Assembly (NCBI GenBank): GCA_034509425.1
Contig: JAVTVJ010000371.1
Coordinates: forward strand, 1,302,001 to 1,366,000
From: Eopsaltria australis
Taxonomy: Eukaryota; Chordata; Aves; Passeriformes; Petroicidae
DNA length: 64,000 nucleotides
Reading direction: 5' to 3'
Part shown: piece by piece, positions 25,314 through 35,723 of the stretch
Layout of the letters: the number at the start of each line of letters is the position of its first letter
How positions within the stretch are numbered: the stretch's first letter is position 1
Program-made: the position numbers and the translations under genes
The notes under the pieces: model-generated
Seen by the model: only the letters and a program-made list of their open reading frames with translations
The model's database searches: none
Told to the model about the DNA's origin: nothing

Positions 25314-26530
25314 ATGGGTTTATGATTGAAATGCTTCAATAGATTTTACAGAAATACACGATTGCATTGGATATAATGAAAGAATTTTAAATCTTCTGTA
25401 ACGTTACTGAATGTTGCTTTTGGGGCTTGAAAAGCTGAGTGTGATTACTAAGTAGAATTCCTGTCAATTTAATAGCATTTCAAGAGAGGGTAGAAAGATT
25501 TACCATCTCTTATACTTTTTAGTAATGTCTTTGTGGAAACTGGTGAAATTCTCAGTATTAGGTGAAATGACATGTCCAGCACAAACAACTTTGATATGTA
25601 GATTACTTTACTGCTACAAGAAAGACAGAAAATATTGTACAATAGAATGTTGGAGGAAGTGACAGTAAAATAGGATTCAAGATCAGTTTTAAGTCAATGA
25701 AAATAAAACAAATGCTTCCTAAATCTGTTGTGTGTAGAGGAATAGGGCTTTAATGCTGAGCATGGTGTAATTTTTGAAGTACAAAACCATCCTTTAGTTT
25801 TCCTGGGATGTGACACCTGTGTACTTACATAGAAAGGACCTGTTGATGTCCTGGGAAATAATGAGACACATTTTGAGCCAGTGAGGTTGCACTGCATGTG
25901 AAGAAGATCTAATAAGAGCCTGCAGGAGTTTTATGAGATGGTAAAAAGGGGCATCCAGCAAAGTCCCATTTTCAGTGGGCAGAGTATGATCAAAATTAAG
26001 TCAGACAGAGTAGCCCAGCATCCTTTGGGAGACCATTTTGACTTCTTGGATGACTAAACATACAAAGGAGGCAGCTTTTACCAAAGATCTAAGAATTAAT
26101 AACCTTCCCTGGCTTCCAAGCAACAATACTAAATGAGCTCTGTGTTTCAGCAGCTTTCCTCTCCCTGTTGGGTTCCCTGTTGGGAACCCTTAGTTCCCAA
26201 GGGTTGGAGGAAGTGCTGGAAGACCTTGAGGGCATCACCGTGCCTCAAGCCATGGCTTGGTAACTACTGAGCTTAATACAAGAATGAAAATGGTCATGAT
26301 GCTCTATTCCATGTTAATGGCTGATTGCTAAGTAGGGAAGGGCCTGGCCTGTGTCATGTGCAACATGGAGATTATCTGATACTTTCAGGTTGTCTCATTT
26401 TTGTGTTTCATGTAGCCTGAGGACTAAGTGTTTTGTTTTCTCTGTTTTAATTTGCTTTTAAGATTTTAGCCTTAAGAAGGAAATTAATGACATACAAAGT
26501 CTTAGGCAGAACTCAGCACTGTTCTTGAAC

Positions 26531-27110
26531 AGAATCATAGAATGGTTTGGGTTGGAAGGGATCTTAAAGATCACCTAGTTCCAAATCCTTGACATGGGCA
26601 GAGACACCTTCTACTAGACCAGGTTGCTTCAAGCACCATCCAACCTGGCATTGAACACTTTCAGGGATAGAGCATCCACCAGTTCTTTGGCCAATGTCTT
26701 CCAGTGCCTTAACACCCACACAGTAAAGAATTTCTTCCTAGTACCCAGTGTAAACCTACTCTCTCTCAGTTTAAAGCCATTCTCCTTTGTCCTGTCACTA
26801 CATGCCCTTGTTAGAAGTCCCTCTCCATCTTTATCTTCCAGGTACTGGAAGGCCACAGTTAGGTCACCCCAAAGCCTTCTCTTCTCCAGGCTGAACAATT
26901 CCAACTCTCTCAGCCTGCCTTGTTGGAGATCCCTCTAACCATCTTAGTGACCCTCTCTGGACTCGTTCCAACAGGTCAATGTACCTCCTGTGCTGAGGAC
27001 CCCAAAGCTGGGTGCAGCACTCTGGGGGGTTCTCATGAGAGCAGAGCAGAGGGGCAGAATCCCCTCTCTCACCCTGTTGGCCACACTGCTTTGGAAGCAG
27101 TCCAGGCAGT
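26531..27110 (-). mobile_element. CR1 LINE fragment, minus strand
   Basis: The fragment begins with agaatcatagaatggtttgg and gttggaagggatcttaaaga, the complement of the CR1 3' end. It continues through the 3' UTR and the ORF2 C-terminal region. Minus-strand reading gives MELFSLEKRRLWGDLTVAFQYL and TLGTRKKFFTVWVLRHWKTLAKELVD (about 26904-26640), the conserved tail of CR1 ORF2, and further upstream PECCTQLWGPQHRRYIDLLERVQ. The element is 5'-truncated at about 27110 and frame-shifted. It is not functional. Confidence 0.92.
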
Positions 27111-30100
27111 GCCAGTGTTATTTCTGAACTGTGACTAACTTTGAGAAAGCTGGACATATATAATCTGCTTTTCTAACTTTATACAGACCTAACACAGATC
27201 CCTGACTTGAAAAGAACTCTAAAATGAGAAAGCTCAGAATTACACTTCCCAAGGCAGATAAAATTGTATTCTCTTGTACGTATTCTTAACAATAGGACCT
27301 TTCAATATATGATGATATGATACAGATAAGATTGTCAAACTCTCCATCATTTACTATGGAACATTGTTCATATTTGAGCTTAGCTTTCATAACAAACAGA
27401 GAATGAACTTCTTTTACATCCTCTCTAGCTGAATAAATTAGGGCAACAAGGAAGTATTACTCCTCAAATTTTACAGCATATTATAATAAATTTAAACTTG
27501 ACCCCACTGAGATGAACACACATGAGAAGACCATCAAGGTCAGCATACTTGTCTTCTCTGATGCAGGTGGTATACAAGTGCCTTTTTCCTCCTTTCTCCC
27601 TCGAGCTGAAGGAGACCTTTCCCTCTCCACTGAGCCCTGCATCTGCTGTGTCATTACCAGAGCAGGCATAAAGGTCTCTGTGTGCTTGACAGTGGGTCCT
27701 CGTCACCTCCCTTGCTACTTTCTGCTGCCTTCTGCAGACTAAGAAACCCTCTCTGGCCTCTATGTGTGTCAGGTTATGTATCAGCTACTGGGCAGAGGGG
27801 ACTGACAGCTCTGGGTGGCAGCTACACCAGGGACAAGCTGAGTGAATTGTGCATGCAGGTTGTAGGGGAAAGAAAGGGATGCTGCAGGTGGGAAACACGA
27901 CTGGCTTCTCTAACAAGTCACAGTGCCAGGCAGGCATGGGAAATGGTGCTTTGTTGTATAGAACAGTTCTGTCAGCTAGTGAGTGGGACTGCTTTGAGAA
28001 ATTAGGCTGCACCTGTTCAGAAAGTTTCTCTTTTTCCTTGCCACCAGAATTGCTTGGGGGAGGAGCTAATCTCTGAGATTTGCACAAAAAATTCACCATT
28101 ATGCTTGGAGCAACTCCTAAACCTCCAGAAAATCACAGTCCAGAAACACAGTTCTGTATCCTGTAGAGCTGAGCTAAAATAGGGCCTTTTGCTGTAATGC
28201 AGTTTCCATGCACAGGGCAGCAGATTTGGATTCCCGCCTGCACAGACCTGGACTCTTAATAAAATTCCATCTGTGTTTCCTGCCCTCTGGGGTGAATTCC
28301 TCTGGCTAACAGTGAGGTCTTGGAAAAGAAATAATAATTGCTGTACCAGGGCACCCTTAAGAAGGTTGGGTATGGTGTGGATCTGGTAATGTAGAACTCT
28401 TTTAATGCATTCACACAAAGCACAGCTCTGATGCTGCTGGATGATAATCTACAGGAATTTTAGCTATGAATTTCCATTATTCACTATTGATGATTTTATG
28501 GATGAAATGGAGGACTTCTTAGCATGTAAGAGTGTTTCAGTCCCAACGTGAAATTCATGTAGGTTTGATACTGGATTGCATCAAAATCACTATGAGTCCA
28601 TCCCTCACTTCTGGCAGCAGTCTAATTAAAGGGAATTGTAACAAAATTTTAGCTGTGGTGAGACTGAAGCATGACCCATTCTCTGTCCCAGCCCTGTGCT
28701 CTGCATTTTGGACTGGGGAACTCTTCCACTTTAATCAGATGCAGCGAGTTTTGTGTTGAGGATCCTACTGCAAGGGAACAATCCTCTGCAGATACTATGT
28801 CCGCCTGGCAGACTGAGGGATCTGGACTTTCCTCTTTCCTCTCAGTGGGTATCTTGTGGCTAAACTAAATGAAGTCAAGGCAAGGAGAGGGTCTTTTCAG
28901 AACCTTAAAGGCAAGTGGATGTTTACAGTTTTCCTGCTCATTTAATTCTTGGTAGATCTTTGCTGTTCTAACTCCCCCATGTACAGCTCTGGATAAATGA
29001 AAGAGTCCTGTCAGCACACTTCACCACTCCTCCAATACAAATACTTCCTATGTCCATTAACAGTCTGTGTTTTGGAGTTTGCTTCTGTGATCCTGATCAA
29101 TGTGTGACCTGGTCACCATGTGCCTGTGAATGAAGCATGACCATGGTTAGAAATTTTTAATGCCCATTCCTGAAAGGCTGAAGGCTAAGGCAGATTTGGC
29201 CTGTTGGGTACTCTTCATATCTGGAAACTTTACTCCAAAGTTGACACTGAAGTGCCAGTTAAGGGCATAGGAAGGTCTTCAGCTGTTTTCCCTCTCATTC
29301 ATTTCCTGTCTGGGTCCAGGGTACCCTATGTACCTTCCCTCATGCAAGCTGCTTCAGCTCAAGTCAACTCTTTTGCTGGAGAGAAGAAGGAGTCTGGTCA
29401 GCGGAGGGGACAGCTTAGAAGGAGGATGAATCTGTCCCTGCCCACTCTCCCTCCTAGTGCTGAAGCATCCAGGTCATCATCCCAACCCTGGAATCCATGA
29501 GGGGCGTTGTAGGCATGTGCATAGCAGGACCAGGTGGTCCAAAGCAGGCTCAGGAAATTGTGCCTCGCACCATAATACTGTAATGTCATCACACTGGTAT
29601 CACTGGGCAGCTCCCATATTCAGCACTGCAGTGTCAGGGGTGTGGCAATAAATCAGCAGAGGAAGCCAAGAAGGGAGGAAGACAGAACTGAGGGTAGACT
29701 TTTCTTCTCCAATCGTGTGTGCAGTCAGAATGTGGGACTCACACCTAAGCGTTTGTCTCCATCCCAGCCCCATCACACTCCCGAACATGGAGCAGCACGA
29801 AACAGCACAGACATCCCCACGTGGCACTGGGAGGTGTGAGCCTGGATACTGACAGCAACTTGTCATGGCACTGCAGGACTTGGAGTGAAGAAGGGTGGAG
29901 CCAGCCTGAGAAGCAGGATAAATTGGCCCATGCTGAGCTCCTGGTTGATAGTGATTCTCGTTCAAAGCTTGCCTTTCTGAGCCTGTGCTACAGCAGGAGG
30001 GACTGTACAACAGCACATATTGAAGGGTCCCTGGAGAAGAAGAAAGGGGCTTCCTGGGTCATCCTGTCTCACATTTGGTTTGACTTGTAAAGTATCACAT

Positions 30101-33100
30101 TCTCCCATGGCAGACTACAACTACACTGAGAATAATAGCTGATAGGTTGACTGCTTTCTGTGATGACATTTTTCTTTCTGACAGACAAGCAGATGAGATT
30201 TCATTTTATTGAAGAGTTACAGTTTCAGCAGTAAGCTGTGCTGGGATTTAGCTGTTATGTTTGTATTTTTGATGATTCTGAAACTCAGTAATAATTAACA
30301 TTGACCCAGGGGTTGTACAGATCATTTTTGTGCATGTTAGAATTATTCTACCCTTGCTTGTACCCAGGAATTCAAGTTTGTATACACCACACAATTTACA
30401 GAAAACACATTTTTTTCTAAAATGATGAAAACGGAAATTATTGAGGCCATTTCTTATGTGTGATATTGTAAAGTCAGGTGTCTTCTGTGCAGTGAGCCCA
30501 GCTGTGCAGGCATGGGAAGAAAAATGGAAATCACAGGGAATGAATGCAGAGCACTTGTGCACATCTCTGTGACTAGCTTGGGTGGCAACAAGTGCTAATG
30601 TCACATGAGTTCAGTATCGTGCAGGATAAGTAACCCAGAAGTCTTGAAAGACACTGAATGAATTAGAGCACTCCTGGACTGGCATTTTCTGAAGCCTTCT
30701 CTGCAAGAGTGAGTAAGTGGCACTGTGGCTTTTGAAAATCACAGCTTGAAAGCCTTGGATTTTGGTCTTAGGTGAAAATAAACTAGGCTCTCCTTTTCTA
30801 ATATTAATAATTCAGGATTAACCGAAATCCAAGGTAAATTGACATAAGTGATTCTTCTACTGAAAAATGGGTACTCTTCCAAGGAGATTCATGACTATGT
30901 CTAAATAATTTAAAAAAGGAGTTTGGTTGTAGTGTTGCACTATACTGTTTTGTGTCACTAAGACGTAGATGACTGAAAGTGAGGCCAAATGTGACCAGAG
31001 CTGCAAAGCTACTGAGGAGACTGAAATTGCAAGTGGTCCCACAGTGGGATTTTCAGAAATGCCTATTCAAATGAGGATACAAAAAATCTTTACAAAAATT
31101 GGCTTTTTTCCCTCCAGCATAAAAGTTGGCTAACAAAAGGCAAGGCTACCACTATATGTGGAACATATGAATAGAGAGAAAACCCAGTCTACCTCCCAAT
31201 GAAAGCAAGTCGCTCACTTCAGAGCTGTTTTTACTGAAGCTTTAAATATCCCTAGTAACGGGACTTTCACAGTACTTCTCTCAAAGAGACGCCTCTTCAG
31301 TTTAGTATGGTTACCACTGGGACAGCTCTTATAGGCAAACTGTTCTCTTCTTGGTTTCATTTAGTTTTGTTTGGCCAAGGAATCAACCTGATTACAGTCC
31401 CAGGAGCACGTTGCAACTATGTCCTTCTTCAAAATGAAACTGAATCTGATGCCTTGAAATTGAACCTAAATTAGTGGTTGGACTGAAGAGGATTTTTCTT
31501 TCAACCTATAGAGACCTCAAGCTGGGGAACCTTGCAGCAGAACTGAACAGGCTTAAAAAGCACAGTTTTGTGTCTCTTACTCCACCCACCTTATTTTGTA
31601 ACAACCACTAATACATCTTGTTACTTTGAAATGATCTTTACCCTTTTAAATTGAAGACATGACTTAGAATTAAAGGAGTCTCCTTAATAATTACTTTGTA
31701 TGAACCATACCCCCCTTCATGGTGAAGCAACATGCAGCATACACTAAACAGTGGACTATATATCACTCCAAATGATTTTCTTCTAGAGGCTCATTGCTTT
31801 TGAAAATATCCCTCTTTTCCACCTCCTTAGCTGTCATTCAGTCAAGTCTCACAGATGAAGCTTTTAAAATCTATGGTCATTGTTCACTCCCTTCTTCTAG
31901 CTCACTTCTCTGGTCCCTCATTCATGTTATTCTTTGGAACTGCTCTTCCTTTTAGTAGTGTAGATTCAAAAGCCAAGGTCAAAGGGGCCTTTCAGGGCAT
32001 GTTTACTCCGTGTGATGCAGTGTTATCCTCTGACTCTGAAGGAGTATTGAATGAGCCAGTGGAGAGACAAAGGTGTCATTTGGATGAAAACATCCCATCT
32101 TGACTCAGACACTTAAAGAGCTGGAGATTCACCTGTTCTTCTTCCCTTAATTTTTGCTTCAGATTTTCATTGATTCCCTGGCTGAAGTTTTTGCCTTTAT
32201 TTCCCTCTCATTCTTTTTGGCCTTTTCATTGCTGTGGACTTGTCCTTTCTTCCTGCTGTATTATGAGACAATTTACCTTTCTGCTTGACGTGAAAACAGC
32301 CAAAATGGCAGGGCAAAGGATGTTGGGATATGATTTTCAGCACCATATTATTTGCTGAAGAATTTTGCATCCAACTTTTAAATATAGTTAAAGGGTCTTG
32401 ATTTGAAAGACAGTGGTGTTAGGAACTGACATGCCCTGAAAATTCGGTTTTCAACTTATGGCTCTTCCATATAACAAGATTAATTCAGAGGAAACACGGA
32501 TGTGAGCCTACAGTGGACTGGCCACTCACCACTAAGTCTGTATGTTTGGGGAACGTATTAAGGGGGTTTTGTCTATGTGCCAAAAGTTCTTTGTGATAAA
32601 CTGGAGCGTACAGTGCTCGTGGGGCTGGGCATGAAGAGAGCTGGCTCTGCCTTTGGCTGTGACTGAGGGGGGTGAGCACAGGAAAATGGCCTGACCCTCA
32701 CTGACTGCACCAGAACAGTTCTGCTGCCAGCCTGCTCCTCCTCCAGGTGGGTGTCTGGGAAAGATGGGGGCTGGGAAGGCTTTCCTCGTCAGGGCTCCCT
32801 AGCACAGGGAGGTTCCCTAAAATGGCCTTGTAAGTGGGAAGAAAATAAGCTTCTACAACACTTCTGAAGTGTGATTTGTCTGACCTAGTTTAGGCTCCTG
32901 CTTTAGGATGATCTAAGTCACACCCTCAAAGTTCCTGTTTCCCTTCATTGTCACCAAAGGGAGACCCGGTTGAAGTTCTCAGACACGTTTGACTAGGGGA
33001 CTCCCATCTCCCAAGGGCATGGGGAACAGCTGTGTGGGTCGGCAAGTGCCCACAAGCTCATGACACACTCTCTTCATCATGGAGATGAGCCCCCAGCAAC

Positions 33101-33781
33101 TCCAGGGGCCAGGGCAGAGGCTCATAAGTCCCATAGGTGTAATTCAAAATGCCATTGCACTGTTCCTCAGTGCCTTGGCATGGTGTCACCAGCAGTGACA
33201 TATGTCACAGAGATCCCTTCCTCAAATGTGATGTCCACTGCTTTCTACTACTCCATACCTCTCTTCTTTCATATTTGCACAGTTTGCCTTCTTTTTCTCT
33301 GCATGCATTTTCTGAAGCTGAATCTGATTTTTGTTACTTAATCCTTTGGTCTACTTCTGTGTCATCTGCTACTTGCAACTCTTCCCAGTTTAGTATCTTC
33401 TCTGAATGTCATTACCATATAATTACTTTCTTTTTCTAGTCTATAACCCAGGACTAATGCTGATACCTTCTTGACCCAAAGGACACTTTCTTAAATTGCA
33501 TACAGATGTAGATAGCTAGCCAGATTTTCTTTGAAATGCTGTTTGCTTTTCTTAAAATAAATGGTGTACTGGGAACTGCAATGATATCATAGCAACAGGA
33601 TATGATTATGTAGGAGTCTGTACTGAGGGGTATTCCAGAAACTATATCTATATATGTATGCATTTATTTGTATAAGTGTGCATGCATGCGGGAATATTTG
33701 TGTTAATGATGTATTTAGATGCAATTAAAGAGCAAAGACCTTAGTAATAACCTAAGACTTTTTTTTTTTTCTCTTTTGCAG
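27111..33781. other. Intergenic sequence upstream of GAP43, no gene recognised
   Basis: About 6.7 kb without a supportable exon. Frames up to 138 codons occur (for example minus 29600-30016) but show no domain or motif. A weakly CR1-like block lies at about 33335-33475. The right end terminates at a strong polypyrimidine tract before the exon-like segment at 33782. Confidence 0.45.
33335..33475 (-). mobile_element. Possible very old CR1-like fragment, minus strand
   Basis: The order of words here (ggtctacttctgtgtcatctgc, then gtttagtatcttctctgaat, cattaccatataatt, ccaggactaatgctgatacc) resembles the complement of the 'FADDTKL to PQGSVL' segment of diverged CR1 families. Identity is low, no frame survives, and the call rests on pattern memory. 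Confidence 0.3.
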
Positions 33782-33894
33782 GCAGTTTTATATTCAAAAT
33801 AAATTAGAAGTACCTCCGTGGTGTGGCAGAGAAGCTGATGTAGTGACATTAGTGCTAAATAGAGAACAGCATCTGACTGTGCCTCCCAGACTCA
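33782..33894 (+). other. Exon-like open segment upstream of GAP43 (unrecognised)
   Basis: A long polypyrimidine run followed by ttttgcag ends at 33781, a textbook splice acceptor. The next 113 bases are open in one frame (starting QFYIQNKLEVPPWCGREADV and continuing for 37 codons to ...HLTVPPRL) and end at ca|gtaagtg at 33894, a good donor except for A at the last exon base. The open frame reads into a stop just beyond the donor, as expected for an intron. I cannot assign the peptide to any protein family. It lies 1.4 kb upstream of the GAP43 start codon on the same strand. It could be an alternative upstream exon, an exon of another transcript, or chance. Confidence 0.3.
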
Positions 33895-34339
33895 GTAAGT
33901 GAAATAAGCGAAATTTGAATTTTGGTAGATGAAATCCTAAAAATCCAGCAGTTTTTAAAAAATATTTTTAACATGCTCAGCATTGTCACACTTTAACTGT
34001 TTGGGATATTTTTTCACAATGACAGATAGAGCTATCCAGCTCATGTATATTCTGAGAAAACACAGTGCTATAACTTTCCAGACGTGTGCTTGGGAGCGAG
34101 TGCATGTGCGCATTAATGTTCGCTGGGGCTCCAGCATCGCCATCATCTCCTGTGCATGCAGCCCCATGCATTCCTGCTCCCACACGTGCATGGGGGGGGT
34201 GCCTCTGTGAACATGCACATCTGCCTTGCAATAGTTCATAGCAATTTGCAGGCACAGATCAATTAGTGTAGGAATTACTTGGACACGGAAATTAATTGAG
34301 ATCTAGACGGAAGGGAAAGGGATGATTTCTGTGGATTTG
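33895..34339. other. GAP43 distal 5' flank
   Basis: Mixed-composition sequence with AT-rich blocks at its left (33940-34030) and rising CpG content to the right (for example around 34090-34150, with gcgagtgcatgtgcgcatt). No exon is recognised. It probably belongs to the regulatory flank of GAP43. Confidence 0.4.
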
Positions 34340-34947
34340 GAAGCTATTCTGTTTGAAAAGAAAAAAAAAGTATTGCAGGAGTACTATCTTCTGTGCCTGT
34401 GGAAGGTCTGTGGGATGGACTGAGGGAACAAGGGAGAAAGTTGTCCCGTTCTGTGCTGCAGGACATCACTATTCAGGGTTTATGCCTGCACGTATGGAGA
34501 AGGCAGCACGTGCATATAGGTTTGCGAGTGTGCTGGGGAGAGGGATTTTTACCAGCCATTGTAACATATTTACCCGTTCCCGTTCAGCTCGCAGCTCCCA
34601 CCTACGGTACATCACCTGTGCATGGCATGTACTGCCTGCTGTGGCAGTACCTCCATTCCCTCTTCTCCCCTCCGTGCCCACCCCACCCCACGCTTTCTGC
34701 ACTCATAAATCCCACTCCTGGCCGTGGCCGGGGCGCTTCTGCTGCTCCGGTGGGAGTAGGGCTGGGGGCTCTCCAGCCTCCCCGTCCCCTCATCGCCCGG
34801 TGCCTCCCAGACACACCCCAGCCCACCCCACCCCTCCGCAGCCCGCAGTGTCCCCTCTCCCCTGTCGCCTCTGTACAGTGGGAAAGTCGTTGGGTAATTG
34901 GGTCCAGATTGAAGATTTTAATTATTCATGAGGCTGGCGAGGGACTT

Positions 34948-34989
34948 GGGGGGGGTGGGGGTGGCTGCCGGGGTGGGGGTGGGGTGGGG
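34948..34989 (+). promoter_or_regulatory. G-quadruplex-capable G-run cluster in GAP43 promoter
   Basis: Six runs of at least four G (8, 5, 4, 5, 4 and 4 G) lie within 42 bases, separated by single T or one 8-base loop. This satisfies the intramolecular quadruplex pattern several times over on the coding strand. It also offers overlapping SP/KLF GC-box-like sites (ggggtgggg). It is about 310-350 bases upstream of the start codon. Confidence 0.6.
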
Positions 34990-34992
34990 AGG

Positions 34993-35003
34993 TGACGAGT
35001 CAG
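34993..35003 (+). promoter_or_regulatory. AP-1/CRE-like site in GAP43 promoter
   Basis: TGACGAGTCAG combines a CRE half-site (TGACG) and an AP-1 half-site (AGTCA) separated by no extra spacer. An AP-1 element is an established component of the mammalian GAP43 promoter. Whether this is its exact avian counterpart is inference. Confidence 0.4.
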
Positions 35004-35064
35004 GGAGAGCTGGTGAACAATTCTGGGAAGGGTAGGGAGGGAGGCAGGGAGAGGCAGCGTGTGC

Positions 35065-35107
35065 ATGTGTGATGAGCAATAGCTGTGGACCTTCCAGTTG
35101 CTGCTAA
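35065..35107 (+). other. Overlapping short upstream ORFs in the GAP43 leader
   Basis: ATG at 35065 opens a 5-codon ORF ending TAG at 35082. ATG at 35072 opens an 11-codon ORF ending TAA at 35107. A third minimal ORF (ATG-TGT-GTG-TGA) lies at 35148-35159. All terminate before the GAP43 start, and none is in the GAP43 frame without a stop. They matter only for transcripts starting upstream of about 35065, where they could reduce translation. Confidence 0.5.
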
Positions 35108-35116
35108 CTGCCCTGG

Positions 35117-35286
35117 TGTGTGTGCGTGTGCGTGTGCTCGTGTGTGTATGTGTGTGTGAGCGAGAGAGAGAGGGAGAGAGAGAGGGAGGGAGGGAGGGAG
35201 GGAGTGGAGAGGGTGGGGGGGAGAGATAAGAGAGAGAAGAGGAAAAGGAGAGAGGAGAAGGAAGGAAGAAGAAGGAAGGAAGGGGA
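35117..35286 (+). repeat. TG tract followed by purine-rich (GA)n/(GGGA)n/(GGAA)n tract
   Basis: An imperfect TG/CG alternating run (about 35117-35157), which has Z-DNA-type composition, is followed by about 130 bases that are almost entirely purine: gagagaga, then gggagggaggga, then ggaaggaagaagg. The purine block ends about ten bases before the GAP43 start codon, so it would form most of the proximal 5' UTR. The in-frame codons across it (SERERER..., REGGREG...) are not translated, because the frame has no ATG and is closed by TAA at 35105. Homopurine sequence at this place has, to my knowledge, been noted in mammalian GAP43 too. Confidence 0.85.
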
Positions 35287-35296
35287 CAATACGATC

Positions 35297-35326
35297 ATGC
35301 TGTGCTGTATGAGAAGAACAAAACAG
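35297..35326 (+). CDS. GAP43: GAP43 (neuromodulin), coding part of exon 1
   Basis: The ten codons from ATG at 35297 encode MLCCMRRTKQ, the diagnostic N-terminus of growth-associated protein 43. They are followed at 35327 by the splice donor cag|gtagag, placed exactly where the vertebrate gene is interrupted (after Gln10, before Val-Glu-Lys of exon 2). In this family Cys3 and Cys4 are palmitoylated, and with the following basic residues (Arg6, Arg7, Lys9) they target the protein to the inner face of axonal growth-cone membranes. The rest of the protein, encoded by exons 2 and 3, contains the IQ calmodulin-binding segment and PKC-site serine. It acts in axon outgrowth, regeneration and presynaptic plasticity. 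The start has A at -3 and is the first ATG in frame (a TAA lies in frame at 35105). Exon 2 is not in the window: no open frame here carries the IQ region. The coding part seen is intact. Confidence 0.96.
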
Positions 35327-35696
35327 GTAGAGCTTAAGATTTTTATATTTCTTTCTGTTGGGAAATCTCCCAGGCTGCTGGATGTCCGTGGGGTGCGTGT
35401 CTGCCTGAGTGTGTGAGGGGCTGGGGTAGGGGCTGGGGTAAGTGGGGGAGGAAATTTCAGCTGCTTTCAGCAGACGTCTCTTTTGCAATTCTTTAGCATC
35501 TTGCGACTGAAGGTTCTTTTCACACCCTGCAACGTGACTGTTTTGCCTTTCCGGGGCTGGTGATGTGGGGAAGGGGGGTGGCCTACATCCACATTTGGGG
35601 GAGCTACCAGAATCCCCCCTCTATTCTTCGTATTATTTTTTTAATAGGGGCAGTTATATTGCCTGGGATTTTCTGTCTGTGGTTCTGAGGGTGTGG

Positions 35697-35723
35697 ATGG
35701 GGCGGGGGGGGAGGTGGAGGGGA
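35697..35723 (+). repeat. G-rich run with quadruplex potential
   Basis: ggatggggcggggggggagg followed by tggaggggag gives several G runs of three or more within 27 bases on the + strand, in the first 400 bases of GAP43 intron 1. It may be part of the extended promoter-proximal region. Confidence 0.45.

Larger units (their letters stand above)
22488..26530. other. Intergenic sequence, no gene seen
   Basis: It holds a hairpin-forming inverted repeat (22813-22879) and a 16-base poly-A followed by A/C-rich sequence (25229-25313). The AT-rich stretch about 24300-25257 upstream of that poly-A has modest open frames on the + strand (65 and 84 codons), but I cannot match them to a protein. The remainder is featureless to me. 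Confidence 0.45.
34340..35296 (+). promoter_or_regulatory. GAP43: GAP43 promoter and 5' leader region
   Basis: GC-rich DNA immediately upstream of the GAP43 start codon. Ordered elements visible are: C-rich, CpG-containing sequence (34570-34890); an isolated AT-rich box ttttaattattcatgagg (34916-34933) that could serve as a TATA-like or homeodomain/POU site; G-quadruplex-capable G runs (34948-34989); an AP-1/CRE-like site (34993-35003); an E-box CAGTTG (35095-35100); a TG tract; and a purine-rich leader ending at 35286. Mammalian GAP43 is known to use multiple start sites, an AP-1 element and E-boxes bound by bHLH proteins, and this arrangement fits. The transcription start cannot be fixed from sequence alone. 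The 192- and 200-codon frames through 34353-34995 reflect GC-rich composition. Confidence 0.75.

Noticed and set aside
34353..34995. Two long + frames (192 and 200 codons) just upstream of GAP43
   Set aside because: They overlap in different frames inside GC- and C-rich promoter DNA, are Pro/Arg/Gly-rich, and match no family. Stop codons are rare in such composition.
35120..35296. N-terminal extension of GAP43 (VCVCVC...ERERER...)
   Set aside because: The open frame upstream of MLCC has no ATG and is closed by TAA at 35105. It is leader sequence.
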